From Panorpa germanica (Eukaryota > Arthropoda > Insecta > Mecoptera > Panorpidae): 64,000 bases of DNA. Location: positions 12,838,451 to 12,902,450 of the forward strand of contig OY783213.1 of assembly GCA_963678705.1 (NCBI GenBank), in the 5' to 3' direction. Both the position numbers and the translations under genes were made by a program. The notes under the pieces were generated by a model. The model saw only the letters and a list, made by a program, of their open reading frames with translations, had not been told where the DNA came from and searched no databases. Each line of letters begins with the position of its first letter. Position 1 is the stretch's first letter. This document shows positions 34,891-46,180 of this stretch, in pieces.

Positions 34891-35706
34891 TCTTATATGT
34901 TTGGTACTGAATTTTGTATGGCAGCGCGAAAACGGCTCCGGCGATCTTTTTGTAAATTTCCTATTTCGTAGAGAAAAAAATTCTAAGACTTTTGGCGTCC
35001 CCGGATTTTTCCCTGAATTTCCTGGAAACCCGTAATTTTGGAAAAACTGGAAAAAAAGTGATCTCTTTTTTGCTGTATTACTTTTAATTTGGAAAAGATA
35101 GAAAGTTGAAATTTTGCATGTGTATTAAGCTATTTAATGTTGACATTTCTCAAAAATTAGAATTTCAAAAATTGAAAAAGGGGGGGTTGAAGAAATTCGG
35201 GGGCCCGGCAGGGAACTTTATAGAAAGTTCATATTCTGGATTGTAGAATAATTAAGTATATTATTATTAAAAAAAAATTCAAAATTTCAAAATTTTATTT
35301 GGGGGCACAGGGGCAGTATTTTCCGAGAGTAAAAATTGTGCTAGAAAGTTGAAATTTTGTATATAGGCTAACCTTGGTAACTTATTTACGAATCGAAAAA
35401 AAAAATTCCAAATTTTGAAAAAAAATTGGTCAAATAACGCATAAATTGAAAATATTCTTTATTTTGATAAAAAAAAAATATTTTTTTTAGTCAATTTATT
35501 ATTGAGCGAGTTTATTATTTATTTCAATTTAAAAATAGAGTTAAATATGAAATGTAATTACGAATTATTTTATTGAATTCAAATCATACACGCCAAAAAG
35601 TCATCGCTTTGCGACGGTGGTAAACTCAAGTGGAATTTAAATTTTTACATGAAGTTTAAGCCACACACAAAAGAATGACGTCGCTTGCGACGGGGGTAAA
35701 AGCTAG
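34891..35706 (+). mobile_element. Non-autonomous Helitron, copy 2 of a tandem pair
   Basis: It matches copy 1 through most of its length, from TCTTATATGTTTGGTACTG to the same hairpin (35679-35692), ten-base spacer and CTAG (35703-35706) before T. The base before the 5' end is A, as expected for insertion between A and T. Differences are mostly point changes and small indels. A decayed duplicate of the terminal hairpin (GTCATCGCTTTGCGACGG) lies about 75 bases upstream of the true end. Confidence 0.85.
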
Positions 35707-35963
35707 TTTAGATCTAAAGTACGAACTCTGAAGTTAGTAATTGAATACAATATTTGCCAAATGTCACCAGAATACCGTTTGTATGTTTATAGTCTGGTTG
35801 AAAGACACTATATATTATTAATCTGCATCGTTAATAGTAACAGTATCAGAAATAGGCCGACATTTCTTGCTAAACATTCTTTCTTGTTGTTTTTATTGAC
35901 TCAGTTTCCGAAACAAATACAATTGCTTATCTTGAATCCAAACCCTGGTAGATAATTATCTTA

Positions 35964-36449
35964 GTCCCTCCGCACATGAGGCGACTGATTGCAAACCTTA
36001 GCCCCGAACCTGCCCGAACCGAATTAGAATGGAACTGTGTTGTTAGTGAGAGAACGAACGTGTTTACGAGTGAGAGAAAATACACGACACGAACGAAACT
36101 AAACTGGTTTTGAGTACGTTTTCAGCGACTCTGTTTCTCGGTCGCAGGACAAGCTTAGTTGCATGTGGCTGCATGCTCTTTATGGTAACATCATGAACAG
36201 AGATGTGCACAAATACTATTCAAAATTATTTAAATACATACAAATACGATATCATAAAATCCCCTGTTATGCTATTGTTAAATATTCTATAGAGTCACGA
36301 AACACGGCTTGACTACCAGTTTAGTTTTCTTCGTGCCGTGTGTTTTCTCTCACTCGTATACACGTTCGTTCTCTCACTAACAGCACAGTTCCGTTCTCAT
36401 TTGATTCAGGGCTAAGGTTTGCAATCAGTCGCCTCATGTGCGGACGCCC
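35964..36449. mobile_element. PIF/Harbinger-like MITE with ~140-bp inverted repeats
   Basis: Both ends read inward as ...TCCGCACATGAGGCGACTGA, then TTGCAAACCTTAGCCC. They continue with GTGAGAGAACGAACGTGT and CGAGTGAGAGAAAA up to AAACTAAACTGGT. TTA flanks each end (35961-35963 and 36450-36452), which fits the 3-bp TWA target duplication of PIF/Harbinger elements. The interior is short and non-coding. A deleted relative lies at 27343-27588. The MITE call is firm; the superfamily rests on the TTA and G-rich end alone. Confidence 0.75.
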
Positions 36450-36454
36450 TTACA

Positions 36455-36605
36455 GTTCATCATACTTGTTAGCTTCGCACAAGGTAACTCAACGTCTATA
36501 TTCTACTTCTCACATAGAAATAGTCTTGCAAAGCAAGTTTCTAATACTAGCTTACTACAAGGTAATTCAAATGATTGCTTTGCCTTCTCTACCTTGGCAT
36601 CGGTA
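36455..36605 (-). repeat. Satellite-related monomers, inverted
   Basis: The reverse complement contains GAATTACCTTGTAGTAAGCT, AGTATTAGAAACTTG and CTATTTCTATGTGAGAAGTA, then GAGTTACCTTGTGCGAAGCT and AACAAGTATGA. These are the same landmarks as the intron-C/D array. About two degenerate monomers adjoin the PIF-like MITE. Confidence 0.65.
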
Positions 36606-37257
36606 GTTTTAATTGTTTATATATGTTTTAAATTAAGAGCTTATAAACAAAACTTGAAGTAGCGATCTTGTAAAAATGACAGTTAAAATTGTTTTTTTCA
36701 CAATATCTTCTTACTAGCGTGTGCTACGTTAAGTATAGTTGTTATCAATGTTATTTATGATTAAATTTCATAGAACTTTTTTTTGTATGTCTAACAGATA
36801 CGGAGTTCGTATCTAACATTATAATTATTTTACTAGCCATCTTTGCTTAAGCAAGCACATTTATTTATTTCTTTCCACGAATTCACTCGTAATACGAGTA
36901 GTATATACGTCTTTGTCAACAGCAAATCAAAAGCAGGCTGGTAATGAATAATACTCAAAGCAAGTGACAACACCCGTACAATTCATTTTTTTAATTTATT
37001 TATATTTTTGTATATTTTATTCGATTTTCTGTTGTTCGCTGATTTACATCCAGTAAGGGTTTGTAATAAGTCTGATTTAAATATGCATGTTTTTTATCAT
37101 TTCTTATTTGAATAATAATAAGATATTAACTCTTGCAAGTCAGACGTATGTTTTATTTTTAAAAGTAAATTTATTTAAATTGATGTAAAATAATATGAAT
37201 ATTTTAAATATCACAATTACGTTATAAAGTATATAATAATATAAGTAAATGTTATTT
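36606..37257. other. Non-coding stretch
   Basis: No gene is recognised. CACTCGTAATACGAGTA at 36884-36900 is an inverted pair of the TACTCGTA word discussed in the findings. Confidence 0.45.
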
Positions 37258-37321
37258 CAGGGGCTGACGATGGTAAAAATATTTCCTTTTTTTTACCACA
37301 TAGGTTAGATTCCAGCCCCTG
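37258..37321. repeat. 64-base imperfect hairpin
   Basis: CAGGGGCTG (37258) pairs with CAGCCCCTG (37313-37321), and inside it TGGTAAAAA (37271) pairs with TTTTTACCA. The CAGGGGC end resembles hAT termini, so it may be a minimal MITE. The preceding TTATTTCAG also looks like a splice acceptor. Confidence 0.6.
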
Positions 37322-37455
37322 TAACTACAAAAGAAAAAACTTACTAGAAAAAAAACGTTTCTAGCCAGACGTATGGAGATAAAAATGTCATTAACGGGGA
37401 AAATTCCCTGGGGTACATTCCGCAGAGAAATGTTGATAACTGGGTTAAGCATACC

Positions 37456-37456
<1 letters not shown>

Positions 37457-37490
<34 letters not shown>
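37457..37490. repeat. (AC)n microsatellite
   Basis: A pure CA/AC dinucleotide run of about 34 bases. It produces spurious Thr-His and Val-Cys reading frames. Confidence 0.97.
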
Positions 37491-37492
<2 letters not shown>

Positions 37493-37880
37493 CAAGACTG
37501 TATATGTATAGTGCAGACATTTTATGTAAATATTTATGAAAATAAAAAAAGTTTAAATACAAATCCGTTATCGTAGTGGTGTACTTGGCTAATTTATTAA
37601 TTAGCGTGCAGTACACCCTGTAACGGACTGCCCACTAGAGACCAATTCGGTCTACGGGAAGCTGTGTACTGTTGCACAGACAGGAACATGCAGTTCATTT
37701 CCTCTGTTTAGTTTGTAATTTAACATATTAGCTTTTATCTCAACTTTGCAATTTGTATAATTCATGACGATATGATTTATGTATTTGCACTTCATATATG
37801 AATTTCAATTTTCATTTATCAATGACAAATTTTAGAGAAAACGGAACTCAAGATTCTTTCACGTTAAAAAGAAATGTTTT

Positions 37881-38075
37881 ATTTACACACGAAATTTAGA
37901 ATTTTCTATTTTTAAAAAGTAGCGTCACTAAAAATACTGTAACTCATAAACTAATAGTCTGAATGTCTTGAAATTTTGACACGTATCGTGTGATTGTTGA
38001 TACTATCTAAAGCTCATATAGAGTTGTCAATCGTAAAGCCATCTCTATGTCATTCTACAAACTAGTTGAGTGATG
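37881..38075 (+). repeat. Interspersed repeat family E, copy 2
   Basis: It matches 2731-2896 (TTTACACACGAAATTTAG, CATAAACTAATAGTCTGAAT, TTGAAATTTTGACACG, CTACAAACTAGTTGAGTGA). It contains additional bases relative to copy 1 in the middle. About 320 bases further on, CAGGCCCGCATTTGAGG (38394) resembles the terminus of the hAT-like element that encloses copy 1. Confidence 0.6.
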
Positions 38076-39085
38076 TGATATGAAGGTATGAAATTTTATT
38101 AGCTCTATATTTAATGTGGGCTGATAGTTTTGGATAAACTTAAATAGCCTAATTTAGAACATACATGCTATTGAAAATTTATCTAAAGGGAAATACTTTG
38201 TACACAGTGCAACACTTTTTACAATAGAACATATTTTACAATGCACAATTTAAAGGGCAGAATTTTTTCTCTAATAGAACACAGAAAACTTACACAGTAC
38301 CAGAAGTTCAAACCCAGTAAACCCTGGGCCCTGGCAGAATTATTTTCAGGAAGGTGCTTACTCAGTGAACATAAGAAAAAGGTAGATTCGAGCAGGCCCG
38401 CATTTGAGGGAGGGCAGGCGGGGCTGCTGATACGAATTACAATAGACTTTTTGAGTTGTTGGTAACTTCCCTTAGCAAGTTATTTCGCTAATTCTTTTAC
38501 TGTGAAGAAATTGTACGAAATAGTGTTACGATTGTACGAAAGTTCAAAATAACATTATAAGACCTACCAGAATATAACTATATACTACCAGTATAACACT
38601 AACGTTTATGTAAAATTTTATATTTCTGCTATATACTATTTACGTTTCATATTTTAGTGGTAGCCGTCAATTAAACTCAATATCATAAAGTGTTTATGTC
38701 AAAATTATAGCTCTGCGCTAGCAATAATTAAATACACCACAAGCTATATATTCGTACATAAATAATATGTTCGTATTTTACTAGCAGCAGCGCATCGTTG
38801 TCACATTTCTAAACATAAAACCATATAATTTATTTATAAGTTATTTCAATGAATTTCTTTTAAACATTCATATAAATCTTTATTTCTACATACAAAAATA
38901 TGACATTTACGTGCAAGAATCTCATAAATATATGAATAAAAATATCATAGAAAAAGTAAACTACATACCAGTATGCACTGCATGTGACTACTGCAGACAG
39001 AGTATCTGTGCAAGACCTTAGTGAAATAATAGAAGAATATATGCATTAAGAGCTTAATTTAGTAGCGTAATTAAAATAAAGTAAG
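38076..39085. other. Non-coding stretch
   Basis: No exon is recognised. A GC-rich patch at 38300-38430 (ACCCTGGGCCCTGGCAG; GGGAGGGCAGGCGGGG) looks like decayed transposon ends rather than coding sequence. Confidence 0.45.
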
Positions 39086-39111
39086 CTGTGTGTGTGTGTT
39101 TGTGTGTGTGT
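39086..39111. repeat. (TG)n microsatellite
   Basis: A GT dinucleotide run with one interruption. Confidence 0.9.
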
Positions 39112-39534
39112 CTCAGGGGCAGTGGTGGATTTAATGCTCTGGAAAGTCAATGTACAAAAGTAACATTTAGTTAGGAAGATATAAAAACCTGGGTTGTTTT
39201 ATTTCTTATGTATAGATTTTTTACTGAAGGACTATTAAATAGATATAAGCAAAAAGTCGGCATTAAAGGAGATCTTAGAGTTTAATCTAAAGAAAATGAT
39301 GCCGTAACTTCTATGATTTTTGTTCTTTTCAATTCAATAAGAAGTGTACCTGTGTAAATTATAACAACGGCACAGTGGTTGTGCTTGACACCAGACTGTT
39401 GTCTATTTGTTCAACTTCTACATTCTGAGGTCAGTAGTAATGCACCAATTCGAAAGACCTTTCTGCGGCCTAAAAATACTGCATTTTTGGAGATCAACGT
39501 GGGTTCATAAACTTCTAAACATATTCTTTTTTTC

Positions 39535-40020
39535 TTTTATTTTTCTTTTATTTAAATTGTTTGGCATATGGCAATACGCGTAGTCATTCACAGTTCCATT
39601 TTTAATTTAATTTATCTTTTAGAACCAATGTTTTAAATAAAAAATATTAAATTAAGAAAAACTATATTAAATTATAATCTCCAAAATGTGACAATCTGTC
39701 AAAATGCAGTAGAATTTACTTTTAAAAGAAATTTAATGTAAGTTTGTCAAAAATAAAGAAATAAAAACAATTTCTATTAGTAATTCTATTAAAGACAGCA
39801 ATTTTAATTATATCTCGTTTAATTTTGTCCAGCTGTCGAACTGTCAAAATTTATATTACTAAAGACGCATGCGCACCAACTAAATTAACTAAACTCAAAT
39901 TAAAACACGAATGTGACTAGGAATGCCTATTCTGAAAACCTGATATCTAGATTAAAATGTTAGATAAAAACAGTAAATTAAATATAAAAATATAGAGTGG
40001 GATCCTAAGAGGCTTAATTC
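39535..40020 (+). repeat. Interspersed repeat family D, copy 2
   Basis: It shares the ordered landmarks listed for 30940-31420 and carries GGCATATGGCAATACGCGTA, which the partial copy at 41200-41275 also has. The ends are not defined by inverted repeats or a poly-A tail. Confidence 0.8.
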
Positions 40021-41199
40021 TAACAAAATTAAAACTTAAAATTAACTATAGTTATACACTATGTTTAAACTAGTGTCTCCTTCGCCTTCTACACACTTCT
40101 CCCTCTAGTTCTCTCTCCTACTCTTCTTTTTTCTATCTCTTTTCCAGCGTCTCCATTTTAGTGTGCCGTTCTGATTCAGGTTTTGCACATTTTTCTTTAT
40201 TGGTTTACGGCGATTTGAACTGCTAGGCCATATTCGCCAATCGTTGTCCTTTTATAAGTTGTTCATAAGATCGAAGAGAGAAACTCTCGTAGTGCTGCAA
40301 TTTTGACCGGGTCGTCTTGTAAGAATTAATAAATAATAAAGGAAGAAATAAGAAAGGAGATAATAAGATATCGAGTGATATTTGTAATAAGGAAACTTCA
40401 ATAAAGTGGTGTATCACTTTTTCAACAGAACCATATTTCTAAATTCACCACTGCTAGGAATGTAGAAAGTTTTCGCAACTGTGATAATAATAATAAATTT
40501 AATGTATCAAGACAACTGGAGTTCCAGCTCGAGTTCCAGAGCTCCAGTCTCAGCTTCAGGCATCTATTTAACAAGCATTCACACTCCACGCTTGTCACTT
40601 TAGCTTTAAACCACAAACTATATCGTAGAGACAAGTGGTGTTCTACCATCAAACACTGCTACGACCACTGCTATACAGCTACGGCTACTATCCCGGAATT
40701 AAAGTTTATTTGTGTCTTATCTGCAAGCCGAAAGGACAAAGTGGATAAAAGTAAATTTATTATGTGAGTTTAAAGGTCCTTCGCGTTTATAGCGCATTAA
40801 AACAATAAAATCCAGCCCCTATTGTCATCGGTTAACAACACTTATGTTTATTTACAATAGTTACTCCATCTAAATCCAGATGGCAATGGCGTTTATTTCG
40901 AAACTAGCGCTATCTTCAGAGCGGACAGTTTAATGACCTTCCACTCTCTCAGAAATCATTTTATTTTAGTTACATTAAAATTATTTATTGCTGTAAATGT
41001 AAAATGTATCAAGAGCAACACATAAAGTAATATTAAAACATCTGGGCCGTTCACTTTTGTAGATAAAATATGTAACAAGCCTCTTGAGATATTTGCGATA
41101 ACATCGTTTTCACGTAATTTAATTTTTTACTTTAATATTTAATTTTATAACAGCTAGTAAACAAAAAAGTGTTAAGTATCATTCCCAATCACTGTTTTA
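40021..41199. other. Non-coding stretch
   Basis: No exon is recognised. A CT-rich patch at 40075-40150 resembles, on the minus strand, the Lys/Arg/Glu-rich tail of the local LINE family but lacks its Cys motif. CTGGAG...CTCCAG at 40515-40550 is a small inverted repeat with repeated GAGTTCCAG. Confidence 0.4.
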
Positions 41200-41275
41200 A
41201 TTTCATTTTGTATTTTGTATTTAAGTTAAATTGTTTAGCATATGGCAATACGCGTAGTCATTCATAATGTATAGG
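41200..41275 (+). repeat. Interspersed repeat family D, partial copy
   Basis: TTTTGTATTT followed by AAATTGTTTAGCATATGGCA and ATACGCGTAGTCATTCA match the first part of copies 1 and 2 and then stop abruptly. Confidence 0.7.
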
Positions 41276-41649
41276 TACTACATTTATTTCTCCCTGCGGA
41301 CACCAATGTATCTAAACCAAAAATGGTTTCTCCTAAAGTTTTGAAACTAAACCATTTTGTGTGGCTCATTGAATACCTCTAGCTTTATATTTAATCATTT
41401 ACAAAGCAGAATGTAAAGAAAGAAGATAAAAGAACTCGTTTCTTTATCCAACTATTTTAAAGTTATCTTTTCTATTATTAAAAGCAGGTCAGCTGCCGAG
41501 CTTCCAAATAAACTGGCTACATCTGAACGGTCAGACCAGTATACCGTATTTGTGATGATTTTCTTTGGAATATATACTACATAATTGTAAATAATACTCT
41601 CTTATATGTACTGTAAAGATTACTGAACACATACCATGTAAAAATGTAA

Positions 41650-42345
41650 ACTCATAAACTTATTTTTTTTATTTAGTTATTTATTTGCCTGGACTTTTAT
41701 TCGTCATGGCCACCATCAAACATTTTTTATACATATTTAACATTTTATAATTCTATTTTACAAATTTCTAAATATTTAAATAATTTGCCAATTAATTTTG
41801 AATCACTTAACAAAAATTTAGTATTAACAGGAAAAGTTTTAATCACATCTAATATTTCACTATTGAATTTTGATCAATTGAGTATCAAATATAATATGAT
41901 CCAAAGTTCCTTCTTCACCACATTGACATCTATCGTCGGATTTAATATTAATTTTATACAGGTGAGCTGGGGTTTTACAATGATTACTTTTGATTCTGAT
42001 TATAGTTGATATGATGTTGCGGGACTCATTTCTAAATCATCTTCTCTTACATAAATTTGAATGAAACATATAATAATCTCTTCCTTTTAGCTGACTTTTG
42101 TTAATAAAATCTTGATTTTTCAAATTGAAGTTCAATTTTTTGATTATACTATAAATTTCATATGTAGGTAATTTCACTTTCATCTCAATTTTCAAATTTA
42201 TAGATTCCTTTTCCAATTTATCTTAATAATAAATGTCTTTCCAAATTTTTGCCTTTGTTTCCACTCATAAGAGGAACAAAACGATTCAATTATTGTCAAT
42301 TCAAAAAACCTGATTTTCATTACAACCAAACCGCGTTTTTAGTTT
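41650..42345 (-). pseudogene. LINE C-terminal remnant (different family)
   Basis: The minus strand reads RNESRNIISTIIRIKSNHCK, TPAHLYKINIKSDDRCQCGE, EGTLDHIIFD. This is the 'SGH..T..HL.R..I...D.C.CG...T..H..F.C' block found at the end of Jockey-type non-LTR retrotransposons. Downstream on the same strand are ILLNKFY-like AT-rich frames with stops. The unit ends near 41655 with ATAAATAACTAAATAAAAAA, a plausible 3' tail. It is 5'-truncated and dead, and differs from the two LINE tails at 11.5 and 20.6 kb. Confidence 0.75.
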
Positions 42346-43719
42346 CCCGCACCAAAATGGTTTTTCTTCCAACATTGTGTAACCAGTAAGGAAGTTGAAG
42401 GAAGGTAAGTGGCGGAGAGATGCTGATGACGACTCTAACCAGTCATTTAATTTCGTTAATAAGTTTACTTTGTTTTGCAACTATTATTTCCCTTTTTTGC
42501 ATTTTTACTTTGAAACTTTTTTTGAGTAGTTAAATGAAATAAATTCTACGGGCGCGATGAGGCGGGGTGAAGAGAGGCGGTGTGGCGCATGTCAGAGGTT
42601 ACGCGGATGTCACCTAAATATAGGTCACGCGGGAATAAATTGTTGAAGTTATAACAAGTTTCCTGCATATTACACTGTTAATTATATTAAAGAATATATT
42701 TTATTAGTAGAAACATAGTAGGTATTTTGAATTAGACTAGAAATGAAATAGGGTTAGAAAAGCGCAGCTTTATTTCATACCATTTGTATTTTAATGAAGT
42801 AAACCGCACAAAACGTAAAAAGTATAACTTATATTTACTAATTTATGCACAAACAAAACGCTTGAATGTAATTAAATATTTATAATCAAAGTTATTCTTT
42901 CCTTCTCTTACTCGCTTTGGTTTCTTGTTTTTTCTCCTCCCACTCTTCTTTGTTCCTTTAATTGTTATACACCTGAATTCGCCCGTATTCGGACGACTTT
43001 GTCGCTTGGGTAAAGCGTAGTAGCGCGTATATCTCCAGTCAAAATTCGCTTAAATACATGTTGTCTGAAATATACTCTTCGTACTATTAAAAACAAATAA
43101 GATTGCATACTTTCGTGTATATTTTATTAACCACGAACCGTAGCTTCTCCATTCCTGCTTTATTCTGTAACATGATCTGGGGTCGAGCGTTTCAGTCGTT
43201 TTACATTTTTTTTTATTTAACAGAAACATTTCAGTGAAATGTAATCTCAGATGAAATGGATTTGTGTCGTTTTATTTATTTGTAAATATATTATTTTGTT
43301 TGAAAAACTGCTACAATTTTCTATAGGGATATACGAGTTACGAGTACTTGTATTTATTACTTTGAATTCAATATCTTGTAACAAATCATTTGTGAGAATT
43401 AATATTACAAGTTTAATAAATTCTCAATGATACTTTTATACTTGTACCATTTTCAATGAATCACGATAGAATTAATTTTTAAGTATGTAAACTATTTATC
43501 AAATATTTTATTGAATTTATACGACAACTTTTATATCCAGTCCAATGAAGTAAGAAGAAATATTTTGTATTTAAGAATTACGATATGCTTGTAAAATATA
43601 TTAGTTTTTTTAAGGGTTATCCATAAATTTCGTCACACAATTTTGTATTGATATCTGCCGTATATTTTCATATTTGATCGTATTCTTCACTGTCTATTTT
43701 GACATACAGCTTCATCAAT
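42346..43719. other. Non-coding stretch
   Basis: No exon is recognised in this AT-rich stretch. Confidence 0.45.
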
Positions 43720-43778
43720 GTTTCGGGCCTTGTAGACCGGGGCCCCGTATCATTGATACGGCGGTAGCTACGCCTCTG
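43720..43778 (-). mobile_element. Lone hAT terminus
   Basis: Read on the minus strand it is CAGAGGCGTAGCTACCGCCG then TATCAATGATACGGGGCCCC, the same end as the hAT remnant at 16826. The element body further left on the + strand is not recognisable. The palindrome CCGTATCATTGATACGG is embedded in it. Confidence 0.6.
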
Positions 43779-45209
43779 GCTTTATTATAACTTTATTTAT
43801 CAGGACTATCAGTACAGCGTGTCTTATATAAACCCATTTCTAGGTACAAAAAAATCAGAGAAAACGGAGTTTATTGATAAGAATTAATTCGCAAAGATAC
43901 ATATTTTTAATGTTTTTAAAATAACATCGTTTAGATGACGTTCGTTGTACTGACAGCATTCCTCGAATCTCAGGTGTACGTTTCTAAAAACTTTCTAAAG
44001 AAAAGGCAAGAAGAGGATCGACACAATTTTTTCTGTAATATTTGTCCTTCTCTTCGCTAGAGTTTGTGGGGTAATTTTGTCCACATTTGACTTAAGGTAC
44101 CCCCAAAGAAAAAAATCGCATGCAGTGATGCCCTACAAAATTTGGCAGTATACAAATCTAAGTACCGGCGTTGAATAATAGACAACTATATTTATTTCTG
44201 GCAGAAATTCTTGTTTTAATTTTAGTTTTATATTTTCTGAATCAGATAAAAGTGCATTCAGATAACTAAATTTACCTACTCTATGAAACATCCTTTTCTT
44301 GTGTTTAAAACTCCTGGTTACTCCTTGAAGTTAGCCTTAGGCAAAATCAGCTCTTAATTCTTCTAAAGTTTGTTGCTCTTAGTTCCACTAAGGTTCTTCT
44401 TATTCTTGAGTAAATGACTTACATATTCTTTTATTGAATTTAAAACATTAACTTCAATAACGAACAACAAGCTTACAAAACAAGATAATCATATTTTTAA
44501 TTACTCAATGTGTTAAGTATATTTTCACTTTATTTTTCGTGATGTTTTCTTTCCATCTCAAAGCAATGGTGGATGTGCGCTACACACATTATCCCCAAGA
44601 CGCCTTGCTAGTGCGTCCGTTCGTTTAAGCGTCCACGCTTTCATCTTGCATATACTTTTGAAGCATATCCGCTCTACTTCCTCTGCAGGGTAACCTTCAA
44701 ATTAATATATTTATAATTATATTTAATTTACGAACATATATAACTGTAATTAAATTTTATGATGAAAATGTTTTTAAAATTATAAAAATGTTATTATAAA
44801 AAATAAAACATTTTTTAACTACTATAAAACCAGTTTCAGTAAAGTGGTATATGGTGGGGGGTAGTATTTATGTGTTGGAGGTTGGGGGTGTTTTACTACA
44901 GCCAATTCAGTTTTTTAATGTATATTTTTCTTTCTTCCGCTGTGGTCAGAGAGTCATTAGTCGTTTATCCGGCTATTACGTATTCTGTGCATATGTTTTT
45001 CAGTATTTTTTTATTTTTGGTATAAAACACATGTTTGTTTTATTGTGTCTTTTTATATAAAATTATAACCGCAGCCGACCGCAGAATACAGACCGTTTCG
45101 TTTCGTTCCGTCCTGTCATGAATAAAAATATTCATTATTTTTAATATAATAACATTTGTTTGCACAAATCTACATTTATATTTCTGTCTCTTTCTAACCT
45201 TTGCAATAT
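43779..45209. other. Non-coding stretch
   Basis: No exon is recognised. A less AT-rich patch at 44560-44690 has no frame or splice pattern I can assign. Confidence 0.4.
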
Positions 45210-45365
45210 CAGTGGCGTACTCTTATATAAAATTGTGAAAAAAGATAATAACATGTATTTTATTTCGAGACTGAGAGTAGACCATACTGTTTCGTTCTCT
45301 ACGATGAAAATAGAATTTTGCTTAAAAAAATTGTTAAATTAATTTCTCTTTCGTGGACGCCACTG
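45210..45365. mobile_element. Short hAT-type MITE
   Basis: CAGTGGCGTACTC at the left end and GTGGACGCCACTG at the right are inverted copies over at least nine bases. The 156-base size and CAGTGGCGT end match the hAT family seen at 16826. The flanking octamers do not match, so the target duplication is lost or the ends are slightly misplaced. Confidence 0.5.
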
Positions 45366-45941
45366 CATCTCACTCGCCCGTCCCTCACCCACGCCACAAG
45401 TTATGCTACACAATAATAATAAAAAGTGCTTACAAAACATACAAAGTTATTTAATAACAAACATAATAATTTCATTTCCAAGAAATAAGAAATAAAAAAT
45501 GTTGTGGATTACAATTATTAGAAAGATCAAAGTCAGGCGCTTAGTCTAGCTAAAGAAATCTAAAACAAAAGAAAATATTTCAAATCGCTACTATGTAGGT
45601 AAATATTCTACTGCTCAATTCAACAACAAATAAATGACTGACTTATTTAATGTTAACTAGTTTGTATTCCAAAGAAAGTATTGAAAATGAATTATTACAT
45701 TTGTGTTTTAATGCTTTTAACAACATGCAAATGCACAAATGTGAAATCTTAAAGCATTCAACCGTTTTGTGGTTCAGCAATTTGTTGAGAGTGGATAGCT
45801 ATCCTAATTGTTTGTCAGCTTGAATAGTTTGGGGAGTTGAATTAATTCGAAACTAATTTAAATTTGGCGTTTTACAAATATAATCTTAAATTTTGTTTAA
45901 TACATTTTAGAACAAATCTTCTAAAGCATATTTTAGAACTA

Positions 45942-46180
45942 GGCCCGTATTCCTGAGTCTTGCGAACAATGATCGTGATGGAACAGATCTGTTTGATATG
46001 AGTGGAATATTTTACGAATTACTTTCAAAACAATATTCCTGTACTATTCCTGAATTTTAATTATTAATTATTATCATAGTTTAGAGATACTCTTTTAAAA
46101 GTGATTCGTAAAATATTTCACTCATATAAATCAGATCTTTTCAATCACTACCATTGTTCGCAAGACTCAGGAATAGGGCC
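45942..46180. mobile_element. MITE with ~80-bp inverted repeats
   Basis: The left arm is GGCCCGTATTCCTGAGTCTT then GCGAACAATG; the right arm inverted is GGCCCTATTCCTGAGTCTTG then CGAACAATG. Complementarity continues through AGATCTG and ATATGAGTGGAATATTTTAC to about 80 bases. The loop is tiny and AT-rich, so the transcript would form one long hairpin. GGCCC ends recall PIF/Harbinger MITEs, but no clean 3-bp duplication is visible. Confidence 0.8.

Noticed and set aside
37252..37616. Overlapping frames with Cys-Val, Val-Cys or Thr-His runs on both strands
   Set aside because: They read through the (AC)n microsatellite at 37457-37490.
41785..42009. 74-codon + strand frame rich in Asn, Leu and Ser
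   Set aside because: It is the shadow of the LINE C-terminal remnant read on the minus strand, where Cys-His motifs are recognisable.
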